A stretch of 64,000 bases of DNA, from the NCBI GenBank assembly GCA_000961725.1, contig LADS01000025.1:1-64000 (forward strand), in the 5' to 3' direction. The translations under genes and the position numbers were made by a program. Below the pieces are notes generated by a model. It was not told the DNA's origin, did no database searches, and saw only the letters and a program-made list of their open reading frames with translations. Positions 55,240 through 63,220 of this stretch are shown here, piece by piece; position 1 is the first letter of the stretch; the number at the start of each line of letters is the position of its first letter. This DNA is from Desulfobulbaceae bacterium BRH_c16a. GTDB lineage: Bacteria; Desulfobacterota; Desulfobulbia; Desulfobulbales; Desulfocapsaceae.

Positions 55240-55279
55240 GCTTCCGCTTTAGACATCAAGCCTCTTTTTGCTTACTGGC

Positions 55280-55435
55280 ATGAAGATTGTAAGCGGGGTA
55301 ATGGGAGCAAAGGTCATGAGCTTGAGTCCGGCAGCCGTTGCAATAGGTGCTGCCTGGTTTCTCGGTGACAACTTGGATTGGCGCAAAATCATGGCAGTCA
55401 TTTTTTCAGTGTTACTGGATACATCTCGTAGGTAA
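55280..55435 (+). pseudogene. Short membrane-protein fragment
   Basis: 51 residues: MKIVSGVMGAKVMSLSPAAV, AIGAAWFLGDNLDWRKIMAV and FSVLLDTSRR. The last part resembles the end of EamA-type transporters (FLGE-LTWRKIxAV). No ribosome site; probably a remnant. Confidence 0.3.
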
Positions 55436-55468
55436 AAGGCTTTCAACAACCAAAAGGGAGGTGACCAC

Positions 55469-56089
55469 ATGCATGTTGGGACATGGGGACTGGCCGCCAT
55501 TGTCATAGTATTCGTTTCATGGCTCTTGTATCGCTACCTTGCGCCGCAGAGCTGGAAGGAATGGACGCGGGCCGGTGTGCTCCAGGCCTTCATTATCGCA
55601 TTTTATGCGGAGATGTACGGGTTTCCTCTGACCATCTACTTTTTGGCCAGGTTTTTCGGCCTCGACTTCGAATGGGGAGAGGGGGGGAATCTTTGGGCGC
55701 AGATCTTTGGCACACCGGTAGCCCACATTATCGCAATGGTGATTGGCTACACAATCGTTTTTGCCGGGGCAACGCTCGTAGCGGATGGATGGCGGAGAAT
55801 TCATCAAGCCCGGAGGGAAGAGAAGTTGGTGACTGAGGAGGTGTATTCCCGGATGCGCCACCCACAATATACAGGACTGTTTCTCATAGTTTTCGGCGAA
55901 GGAATAGTACACTGGCCCACTCTTGTTTCGGTAGCGGCGTTTCCGATTATCGTGCTCGCTTATACGTTACTTGCACGCAAGGAAGAGCAGCAGATGGTAG
56001 AAAAGTTCGGGGAAAAGTACCGCGAGTACCAGAGGCATGTGCCCATGTTTATTCCGAGGCGAAACAGCGTACAGCAACAGGAGGTATAA
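55469..56089 (+). CDS. Isoprenylcysteine carboxyl methyltransferase-like membrane protein (paralogue B)
   Basis: 206 residues, AAAGGGAGGTG upstream. Same architecture as the protein at 21557: membrane segments and APQSWKEWTRAGVLQAFIIA, YAEMYGFPLTIYFLARFFGL, RHPQYTGLFLIVFGEGIVHW and EKFGEKYREYQRHVPMFIP. First gene of a run of small membrane-protein genes leading to an MFS pump and a copper ATPase. Confidence 0.85.
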   Translation: MHVGTWGLAAIVIVFVSWLLYRYLAPQSWKEWTRAGVLQAFIIAFYAEMYGFPLTIYFLARFFGLDFEWGEGGNLWAQIFGTPVAHIIAMVIGYTIVFAGATLVADGWRRIHQARREEKLVTEEVYSRMRHPQYTGLFLIVFGEGIVHWPTLVSVAAFPIIVLAYTLLARKEEQQMVEKFGEKYREYQRHVPMFIPRRNSVQQQEV

Positions 56090-56212
56090 ATGGATGCCCA
56101 GACATTAACGATTATCAGTGGCGTTGTTCTGCTGATTGTCTTCGCCCTGGTTGGATTGAACCTGCGACGTCGCAGTAACCGGCAAAAGCCGAGAAAAAAA
56201 CCGGAGGAATAA
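56090..56212 (+). CDS. 40-residue membrane peptide
   Basis: ATG follows the previous stop directly, with AGGAGG nine bases upstream. MDAQTLTIISGVVLLIVFAL, then VGLNLRRRSNRQKPRKKPEE: one membrane helix and a strongly basic cytoplasmic tail. Tight spacing on both sides supports translation as part of the operon. Confidence 0.7.
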   Translation: MDAQTLTIISGVVLLIVFALVGLNLRRRSNRQKPRKKPEE

Positions 56213-56288
56213 ATAAAATGTTTGATATTTCGAATGAATACATGTGTATGTTTCGCCATATTTCATCAATTCAAGCGTGGGGTATCTG

Positions 56289-56504
56289 ATGAAAAATCAC
56301 AATATCTGGATGATCATTGGATGTGTTCTGCCACTTTTGCTTATCTTTTTTCTCCCCCTGTTCGGTGTCGGGGGCGGTGGATTGCTGTTTATTTTTCTTA
56401 TTCTCTGTTTTGGCGCCCACTTACTAATGATGGGACGCCACAAGAACCACGGAAATGGAGACGAGGAATCCAGAAAAGGAGGTGGACATCATGGAAACCA
56501 TTAA
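56289..56504 (+). CDS. DUF2933-type small membrane protein
   Basis: 71 residues from ATG 56289. Two helices (IIGCVLPLLLIFFLPLFGV and LLFIFLILCFGAHLLMM) followed by a His/Gly-rich tail GRHKNHGNGDEESRKGGGHH. DUF2933 proteins of this pattern are common in copper/cation-resistance islands; function is not established. Confidence 0.75.
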   Translation: MKNHNIWMIIGCVLPLLLIFFLPLFGVGGGGLLFIFLILCFGAHLLMMGRHKNHGNGDEESRKGGGHHGNH

Positions 56505-56772
56505 CATCAGAAGATTTGGAATGGCCTTCGGGTTTACATCCGCCCTCCTTTATCTGGGATGCGCGTTTGTAATGTGGTCAGTGGGAAAAGAGGCGAGCAT
56601 CATTTTTTTCAACAGCCTGATGCACGGCATCGATGTCACATCCATCATCAGGACCGACATGCCGTGGTGGGAGATGGCCATGGGGCTGGTGGAAATATTC
56701 ATTCTCGGATGGCTAACGGGCGCTACCATAGCCAGCATCTATAACTTTGGGTTTGGCAAACCCAAGGGTTGA
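56491..56772 (+). CDS. DUF5676-type small membrane protein
   Basis: 93 residues from ATG 56491 (AAAGGAGGTGG), overlapping the previous gene by 14 bp. Two helices (AFGFTSALLYLGCAFVMWSV, MGLVEIFILGWLTGATIASI). Pattern fits DUF5676, also typical of metal-efflux neighbourhoods. Confidence 0.75.
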   Translation: METINIRRFGMAFGFTSALLYLGCAFVMWSVGKEASIIFFNSLMHGIDVTSIIRTDMPWWEMAMGLVEIFILGWLTGATIASIYNFGFGKPKG

Positions 56773-56850
56773 ACAAAGCTCGTGTATTGGGCAAAGCCTT
56801 ATCCGGAGGTGCTAAAGCTGCAAAAGTAGGAAATGCTTTCAGGAGCGGAA

Positions 56851-58125
56851 ATGCAGACAAAAGGCCTTTATATTCTCTTTGCATCCATGTTCATCGTGAT
56901 GAGCGGCTATGGGTTAACGCTCACAGTACTGCCTTTCCACATCGAGCGGATGGCGTTGGGCGGTGGAGCAACTTCGAAGGAGATATCCGTTCAGGTCGGC
57001 GCATTGACCGGTGTATTCGCTTTGATGCAATTCTTCTTTGCGCCGTTTTGGGGCGCCATGTCCGACAAGATCGGCCGCCGGCCCTTGTTTTTCGCCGGCC
57101 TGGGCGGCAATGCGGTTTTTAATGTCCTTTTCGGCTTAGGCTCCGATCTTGTCACCCTTTACGTTGCAAGAATTCTTAGCGGGATTTTTTCCTCAGCCAT
57201 TTTGCCGACAGCCACTGCCTATGTTGCAGACGCGAGTTCTGATTCGGACCGCGGCAAAAGCATGGCATGGCTTGGCGCTGCGACCGGGCTCGGCGTTGTG
57301 GCGGGTCCGGTGCTCGGTGCATGGTTAAGCCGGCGAAGTTGGCATCCGGCCTTTCATTTTGGCATTTTTTCAGTTGACGGTTTTTCCATGCCCTTTTTCA
57401 CAGCCGCCCTGCTCGCGTTTGTGGCATTGATCGCAGCGGTTTATATGTTGCCCGAGTCTTTAAGGCCTGTGCGCGTCGCTGAATTCGAACCCCGCACTGA
57501 GCTAATGGAAATTGAAAGGATTCGGACGTCGGAATTGGGCAAGCTATTGAGGAACGGATCATTTTGGAAACTGTTATACTTATCTTTTTTGAGTTACTTC
57601 AGTTTAGCATTGTTCGAAGGCACATTTGCGCTCCACGCCCAACAAGTCATGAAGTTCGGCCCCGCGCAAATGGGTATGGTCTTCATAGTTTGCGGCTTAG
57701 TCATGGCGGTTGGTCAGGGCGCCATAGTCGTATGGTTCATCGACTACAAGAAAGAAATTCTTTTGCTGGCAATCGGTTCAGGCATGGTTGGCGTTGCGTT
57801 GATCTTATTAATGCTGACAGAGACCATGACTTTCATCCTGATTTGGGTTGGGGTGCTGGCATTTGGCATGGCCTTGCTTATCCCAACCCTTGCTGCGCTG
57901 GCGAGTAGAAGATCTGAAACGGAAGTCGGAACCGCTTTGGGCCTTCAAAGTGCTGCCAACAGCCTCGGCCAATTCGCCGGGCCTGTAACCGGAGGGTTTA
58001 TATTCGTTTTGTCAATCCACATACCGTATCTATTTACTGCTGCCCCTCTGCTGGCTACCGCAATTTTTCTGGGGGCAAAAGTTTTTCTGGAAAGAGGGCG
58101 ACAGGATGGTCCGCATTTTGACTGA
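56851..58125 (+). CDS. Major facilitator superfamily exporter (DHA1/TetA-like)
   Basis: 424 residues from ATG 56851 (AGGAG upstream); an ATG at 56833 is the alternative. Twelve predicted helices. Motif A is FWGAMSDKIGRRPLFFAGLG between helices 2 and 3, and a motif-C-like GLGVVAGPVLGAWL in helix 5, marking drug/H+ antiporters. Substrate unknown; position next to copB suggests stress-linked expression. Confidence 0.88.
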   Translation: MQTKGLYILFASMFIVMSGYGLTLTVLPFHIERMALGGGATSKEISVQVGALTGVFALMQFFFAPFWGAMSDKIGRRPLFFAGLGGNAVFNVLFGLGSDLVTLYVARILSGIFSSAILPTATAYVADASSDSDRGKSMAWLGAATGLGVVAGPVLGAWLSRRSWHPAFHFGIFSVDGFSMPFFTAALLAFVALIAAVYMLPESLRPVRVAEFEPRTELMEIERIRTSELGKLLRNGSFWKLLYLSFLSYFSLALFEGTFALHAQQVMKFGPAQMGMVFIVCGLVMAVGQGAIVVWFIDYKKEILLLAIGSGMVGVALILLMLTETMTFILIWVGVLAFGMALLIPTLAALASRRSETEVGTALGLQSAANSLGQFAGPVTGGFIFVLSIHIPYLFTAAPLLATAIFLGAKVFLERGRQDGPHFD

Positions 58126-58174
58126 GGAGTCTCTAAATTTAAAGATCGTTTGGCAAAACCTACAGGAGGCCCCT

Positions 58175-60316
58175 ATGAAGGAACATGAACACGAAACCAA
58201 AAATAACCACGAAACTGAGTTGGCGCATGACGAGGTGGCCAAGAAGGCCTACGCCATCTATGAGAAGGAGGGTCATCCGCAAGGACATGCCGATCAGAAT
58301 TGGTTGGAGGCGGAAACTCAATTGCAGCACGCCGGCTCCGATCCTCCGGACCATCAGGACCATCAGGACCATCATTCCCACATGGCGGCGGATTTCCGGA
58401 AACGGTTCTGGATCTCACTGGTCTTGACCCTGCCGATTCTCGTCCTCTCGCCGATGCTCCAAAAGCTGGTGGGATTACGAGACGCCATTCGTTTTCCCGG
58501 CGACGTCTATGTCCTGTTCAGCCTTTCTTCCGTCGTCTTTTGGTATGGCGGCTGGCCGTTTCTCAAAGGATTTTTCGAAGAGCTCAAATCCCGCCGGCCC
58601 GGGATGATGACGCTCATCTCCGTCGCCATTGCCACGGCGTATCTCTACAGTAGCGCCGTGGTATTCGGCCTGACCGGCAAGATGTTCTTCTGGGAGCTGG
58701 TCTCACTCATCGACATCATGTTGCTCGGCCACTGGATCGAGATGAAATCGGTGATGGGCGCATCAAAGGCCCTGGAGGAATTGGCCAAACTCATGCCCTC
58801 CGACGCTCACAAACTCATGCCCGACGGCAGCGTGAAGGACGTACCGCTGAGCGAGCTGGCATTGGATGACAAGGTCCTAATCAAACCGGGTGAGAAGATT
58901 CCCGCTGACGGTGTCATTGTAGAGGGCGAGAGCTCGGTCAATGAGGCGATGCTTACCGGGGAATCAACCCCGGTAAGCAAAAAGAAAGGCGGAAAGGTCA
59001 TCGGTGGCGCCATCAACGGCGAAGGATCGTTGACCATCGAGGTCAAAGGCACCGGCAAGGATTCGTTTCTGTCGCAGGTCATCGATCTCGTCAAACAGGC
59101 CCAGGAAAGCAAATCGAAGACCCAGGACCTCGCCAACACCGCCGCGCTGTGGCTTACCATTGTTGCCTTGGGAGGTGGCGTCATCACCTTCTTGATCTGG
59201 CAGGTTCTCATGAGCAAGGAGTTCGCGTTCGCCATCGAACGCACCGTCACCGTGATGGTCATCGCCTGCCCGCATGCCCTGGGTCTTGCCGTGCCGTTGG
59301 TGGTGGCCGTCTCTACCGCCTTGGCCGCGAAAAACGGCCTGCTCATTCGTAGTCGGGTTGCTTTCGAGGGCGCTAGAAAACTGCAGGCCATCATTTTTGA
59401 TAAGACCGGCACGCTTACCGAGGGCCGCTTTGGCGTGACCGAAACTCTGGTGGTGGGCGAGGACATCGACGAAGAAACGCTGCGCAAGTATGCGGCCTCC
59501 GTGGACGCGAATTCCGAACATCCCATCGCCAGGGCTATCGCGTCTGCTTCGGAAAAGAAGCTGCCCGTTGAAAACTTTAAAAGCATCCCGGGCAAAGGCG
59601 CCGAAGGCAGGGTCGAGGGCAAGGATGTCAAGGTGGTCAGCCCGGGCTTCTTGCGCGAACAGAACATCGCGCTCACCGATGAGCGCGTCGAGCCCCTGCA
59701 AGCGCAAGGCAAGACGGTCGTGTTTGTCCTCGTGGACGGGAAACTGAAAGGAGCGATTGCCCTGGCCGACATCGTCCGACCCGAGGCGAAGCAAGCCATC
59801 GATGCTCTCAAGGCGCTGAACATCCGCTGCCTGATGCTCACCGGCGACAACAAAGCGACGGCCAAATGGGTCTCGGACCAGGTCGGGCTGGATGAATACT
59901 TCGCCGAAGTCCTTCCCCAGGACAAAGCCGCCAAAGTGAAAGAGGTCCAGTCCCGGGGCGTGTTGGTGGCCATGACCGGCGACGGCGTGAACGATGCCCC
60001 GGCGCTGGCGCAGGCGGATGTGGGTATCGCCATTGGAGCCGGTTCCGATGTAGCAGTGGAAACCGCCGATGTTATTCTGGTGCGGAGCAATCCGCTGGAT
60101 GTCGTGGCCATCGTGCAACTTTCCCGCGCCACGTATCGGAAGATGATCCAGAACCTTCTCTGGGCCACGGGCTACAACACCTTCGCCATTCCGCTGGCCG
60201 CCGGAGCGCTTTACGCCTGGGGCGTGCTGCTCACTCCTGCGCTGGGCGCGGTGTTGATGTCTGCAAGCACGGTGATTGTGGCTATCAATGCGCGGTTGCT
60301 GAAAATAAAACCATAA
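58175..60316 (+). CDS. copB: Copper/silver P1B-type ATPase, CopB class
   Basis: 713 residues from ATG 58175 (AGGAGG); the open frame begins earlier without a ribosome site. N-terminal His-rich part with a DUF2934-like stretch (AYAIYEKEGHPQGHADQNWL) and HQDHQDHHSH. Membrane metal motif Cys365-Pro-His (ACPHALGLA) in place of CPC, which defines CopB. Phosphorylation Asp409 in DKTGTLTEG, TGES, SEHPIARAIA, MLTGDN and TGDGVNDAPALAQADVG present. Exports copper (Cu+ or Cu2+) or silver to the periplasm. Long antisense frames are shadows. Confidence 0.95.
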   Translation: MKEHEHETKNNHETELAHDEVAKKAYAIYEKEGHPQGHADQNWLEAETQLQHAGSDPPDHQDHQDHHSHMAADFRKRFWISLVLTLPILVLSPMLQKLVGLRDAIRFPGDVYVLFSLSSVVFWYGGWPFLKGFFEELKSRRPGMMTLISVAIATAYLYSSAVVFGLTGKMFFWELVSLIDIMLLGHWIEMKSVMGASKALEELAKLMPSDAHKLMPDGSVKDVPLSELALDDKVLIKPGEKIPADGVIVEGESSVNEAMLTGESTPVSKKKGGKVIGGAINGEGSLTIEVKGTGKDSFLSQVIDLVKQAQESKSKTQDLANTAALWLTIVALGGGVITFLIWQVLMSKEFAFAIERTVTVMVIACPHALGLAVPLVVAVSTALAAKNGLLIRSRVAFEGARKLQAIIFDKTGTLTEGRFGVTETLVVGEDIDEETLRKYAASVDANSEHPIARAIASASEKKLPVENFKSIPGKGAEGRVEGKDVKVVSPGFLREQNIALTDERVEPLQAQGKTVVFVLVDGKLKGAIALADIVRPEAKQAIDALKALNIRCLMLTGDNKATAKWVSDQVGLDEYFAEVLPQDKAAKVKEVQSRGVLVAMTGDGVNDAPALAQADVGIAIGAGSDVAVETADVILVRSNPLDVVAIVQLSRATYRKMIQNLLWATGYNTFAIPLAAGALYAWGVLLTPALGAVLMSASTVIVAINARLLKIKP

Positions 60317-60349
60317 CCAATAAGGATTGAGAACCAGGAGCCGGAGCCG

Positions 60350-60743
60350 AACAAGGGACAGTTTGCAGGCACTGTTCATGAAGCCGTAATGTCGGACTTT
60401 CATGAACCCGGTCGGCAGCACATGCTGGAGAAAGCGCCGGAGAAACTCAATGGCATCGAGAGTGATCTTTCTGGTGCGGTTGCTCCCGGATTTGCGATAA
60501 AGAGAATGTTACCTGCCGCCCTTCGGCGGCAACAATGCGGCTATCGGAGATGGCCACCCGGAAGACGTAAGGGGCAAGATACTTGAGCGAGGCCTCGGCA
60601 TCGCCAACCGCCAGGCAGCTGACATTCAAGGTGACTTGCCGGACCTGGGAATCGATGCCCGGCAGACCGGTGCTACTCCCCAAGGCTAGTCGGCCTTTCC
60701 TCCAACTGAGACGAATTCCATGAAAACCCGGTCGTTCCGACAA
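60350..60743 (-). pseudogene. IS91-family transposase relic
   Basis: Minus-strand pieces ASLKYLAPYVFRVAISDSRI, EGRQVTFSLSQ and, in another frame, RTRKITLDAIEFLRRFLQHV, PTGFMKVRHYGFMNSACK are the C-terminal Y2-transposase region. Frameshift near 60480, and no N-terminus. The sequence around 60775-60790 (CGTAATCGTTCACCGG) may be an element end. Confidence 0.8.
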
Positions 60744-61020
60744 ACAGGGCGGTTCAGTTCCGCTGGTTTCAATCGTAATCGTTCACCGGTACACATCTGT
60801 CAATAATGAGGTGATTCGGACCGGCTCCGGCTGTAATGGCCGGCACTGCTTAAGCGGATGATGTTTGTCCATTAACAGGACGCAATGGCCTTTGTCATTC
60901 CTTGCTGACTGTCTATTTATTTTACACTACATCAAAGAATATCCATTGCAGGAGCTGACGGTTGGAATGTTTTTACGAAAAAACAACGAGTTGATTGGCA
61001 CAGACGCGGGCAGTGCATTC

Positions 61021-61036
61021 TGGCCCGGTTTGTGCA
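61021..61036 (+). promoter_or_regulatory. Sigma-54 promoter candidate (copy 2)
   Basis: TGGCCCGGTTTGTGCA, same sequence and near-same distance (60 bp) to the start codon as at 18868. Confidence 0.65.
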
Positions 61037-61095
61037 GATAAAGTATGAAACCAGAATGATTCATACAATTTTTTATATCCATCAAGGAGGCTAAC

Positions 61096-62073
61096 ATGAT
61101 GTACAGGAATCTGATAACGCTCATCTTCCTGACGAGCATTATCTCGGGTTGCAGTATGGCCGACCTCAGTAATACGGTGAAGGGGGGGCATTATATGGAA
61201 ACCGGGGAATACATTCAGGCGGAAAGATACTTTAAAAATGTGGTGCAAGAGCATCCTGACAACGACATTGCTCAATACTACCTGGGACGTTTTCTCCTTG
61301 CCCAGAATAAAGCGGCCGAGGCTTTACCCCATTTTCAGAAGACAGTCGCCCTTGATCCGGGGAATGCGGACTATTACTTCTGGCTGGGGGTCTCCTATGG
61401 CGAACTGGGAGAGAGGAAGTCCGAAAGGATAAGCTATGAGAAAGCCTTGCGGCAGAACGGCCGCCATCCGCAGGCGCATCTCTATCTGGGCCATCTCCGG
61501 TTGAGAAACGGGGAATTCAAGCAGGCAAAGACGGCATACGATGCAGTCCTGAAAGAGGTGCCGACGAATGCGGCGGCTCTTTATAACAGGGCCCTGATAC
61601 TCGACCTGGAAGGGAAGGATACAGCGGCAAAGAAGGCCTGGCTGGAATACCTGAAATGGTACCCTGCCGGACGACATGCACGCCAGGCGGCGGACCATCT
61701 CAATGCCCTGGGAGATTTTTCTTATGAAAATCATTTTCTCGGCAATCGCACCGTAACTCTTGCCGAGATCAAGTTTCAGCAGTCGGCCGGCAGCGTCAGT
61801 ATATCTGTATATCCTTCATTGCGGTTAATCGGGGCCATCGTTTCCAACCTCAATAGAGGAACACTGCAGGTTGTGGTCTATGTCGACAAGGATAAACAGC
61901 TCGCGAAACAACGGGCAATAGAAGTCAAGGAGACCTTGCATAAGCTTTTTCCGGCTATCGGCCCGGATCGCATCCGGATCAGCTGGTTTGGCACGCCGGA
62001 AAAAGTCATCCAGGGCAAAAAAACCTACGTTAAAAACGAATCGGTTCGGGTTTTTCTGACGGACTGGAAATAA
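61096..62073 (+). CDS. TPR-repeat lipoprotein with OmpA-like C-terminal region (copy 2)
   Basis: 325 residues, AAGGAGG upstream, lipobox SIISGC. The same architecture as at 18943; differences are spread evenly (for example Arg to Ile at GEYIQAER, Leu to Phe at GEFKQAK, Lys-Asn to Asn-Arg at SNLNRGT) and mostly conservative, which suggests both copies stayed under selection after duplication. Confidence 0.8.
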   Translation: MMYRNLITLIFLTSIISGCSMADLSNTVKGGHYMETGEYIQAERYFKNVVQEHPDNDIAQYYLGRFLLAQNKAAEALPHFQKTVALDPGNADYYFWLGVSYGELGERKSERISYEKALRQNGRHPQAHLYLGHLRLRNGEFKQAKTAYDAVLKEVPTNAAALYNRALILDLEGKDTAAKKAWLEYLKWYPAGRHARQAADHLNALGDFSYENHFLGNRTVTLAEIKFQQSAGSVSISVYPSLRLIGAIVSNLNRGTLQVVVYVDKDKQLAKQRAIEVKETLHKLFPAIGPDRIRISWFGTPEKVIQGKKTYVKNESVRVFLTDWK

Positions 62074-62124
62074 GCTCGAAGTATGTCAGATGCAGTCGGT
62101 AATACTACAATAAAAGGAGAAAAC

Positions 62125-63117
62125 ATGAAAACGAAACGGTACTTCAAAAGTATGATTTTAACCCTTGCTGTCTCGGGGCTGTGTATGCAGACACTGGCTG
62201 GAGCGCAGGAAATTTCACAAGTTCAGCCAACCTATTCGAATGCAGCCGAGGCAGGGCAGGCAGCACATATGGCGGGACAGGAAGCAACTACCGCAAATCC
62301 GTCTCTGCAGGCGGCTCTTATGGATATCAATGAAGCCGAAATTCAGATGGATCGCGTGCAAATGTCCGGTAATCAAAGCAGGATGATGTCTGCTGAAACG
62401 ACGCTTAATGCTGCTGAAGACAAGTATGTTGGAATGCTTTCCAATATGACCGGGGTATCGGAGAAGGATATCAGCGATATGCACACAGCCGGTGCAGGCT
62501 GGGCTGAGGTCGCCGGTGAACTGGGGATGAATGTTTCGGCCGGCGGGCATTCGGCCGGCGGACAAATGGCAAGCAGCGGCCAAGGTGGGATGGGGAACGG
62601 CCAGATGACAACTGGTGGCCAAGGGACTATGGGTACCGGTCAAATGACAGGCGGCAGCGGCCAGGGCACCATGCAGCAGGGCAACATGGGTGAACAGATA
62701 AATAGCGGGAGCACAGGCTCAATGATGGATCCCCAATCAGCGGAAATTATGGCAGCCACTGCCCGAAATACCGAATCGGGATGGGCTGAGGGCCACGGCA
62801 CAGGCATGCAGACCGGTGTGCAAGGAAGCGGCAGTGGCGGGATGATGTCCGGAGCCGGCGGCCTAAGCAATGGCATGGGAAGTGTCGAGGGGGAAGGTCA
62901 TGGCAGTGCGACGGGAGGAGGTATGGGCGGCGGAATGGGTGCCTCGGGCAGCGGTGGCAGTAGCGGCGGCAGCGGCAGTTCCGGTGGCATGGGAAGCGGC
63001 AGCAGCTCGGGAAGCGGCAGCAGCTCGGGAGGCGGTATGGGCGGCGGCGGTGGCATGGGCGGCGGCAGCGGTTCGGGTGGCGGCAGCGGCTCGGGTGGCG
63101 GCGGTGGAATGATGTGA
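62125..63117 (+). CDS. Secreted Gly/Met/Ser-rich protein (copy 2)
   Basis: 330 residues from ATG 62125 (AAAAGGAG). Signal peptide ends TLAGAQ. Conserved helical unit as in copy 1. The low-complexity part differs by small in-frame insertions and deletions (an extra HSAGGQ near residue 145 and an extra SGSGSSSG in the tail), the usual result of slippage within repeats that keeps the frame. Ends GGGGGMM. The unchanged central block NTESGWAEGHGTGMQTGVQG suggests a functional site. Confidence 0.75.
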   Translation: MKTKRYFKSMILTLAVSGLCMQTLAGAQEISQVQPTYSNAAEAGQAAHMAGQEATTANPSLQAALMDINEAEIQMDRVQMSGNQSRMMSAETTLNAAEDKYVGMLSNMTGVSEKDISDMHTAGAGWAEVAGELGMNVSAGGHSAGGQMASSGQGGMGNGQMTTGGQGTMGTGQMTGGSGQGTMQQGNMGEQINSGSTGSMMDPQSAEIMAATARNTESGWAEGHGTGMQTGVQGSGSGGMMSGAGGLSNGMGSVEGEGHGSATGGGMGGGMGASGSGGSSGGSGSSGGMGSGSSSGSGSSSGGGMGGGGGMGGGSGSGGGSGSGGGGGMM

Positions 63118-63159
63118 TTCTCCATTTATCGGCAAAAATAACCTCCGGCAGCAGGCTGG

Positions 63160-63192
63160 ACCTGACTGGCTCCTTCCTCAGGGCGCCAGTCA
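63160..63192 (+). other. Hairpin between the Gly-rich and phosphatase genes (copy 3 of 3)
   Basis: CCTGACTGGCTCC and GGCGCCAGTCAGG pair in 12 of 13 positions. No T-run. Lies 30 bp before the next start codon; it could attenuate or process the transcript. Confidence 0.6.
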
Positions 63193-63220
63193 GGTCGGAT
63201 AGCGACAGGCATTTGGAAAG

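Noticed and set aside
58807..60421. Two long minus-strand frames across copB
   Set aside because: Shadows of a GC-rich gene with complete P-type ATPase motifs on the plus strand; Ser/Thr/Arg-rich and featureless apart from the IS91 piece at the extreme right.
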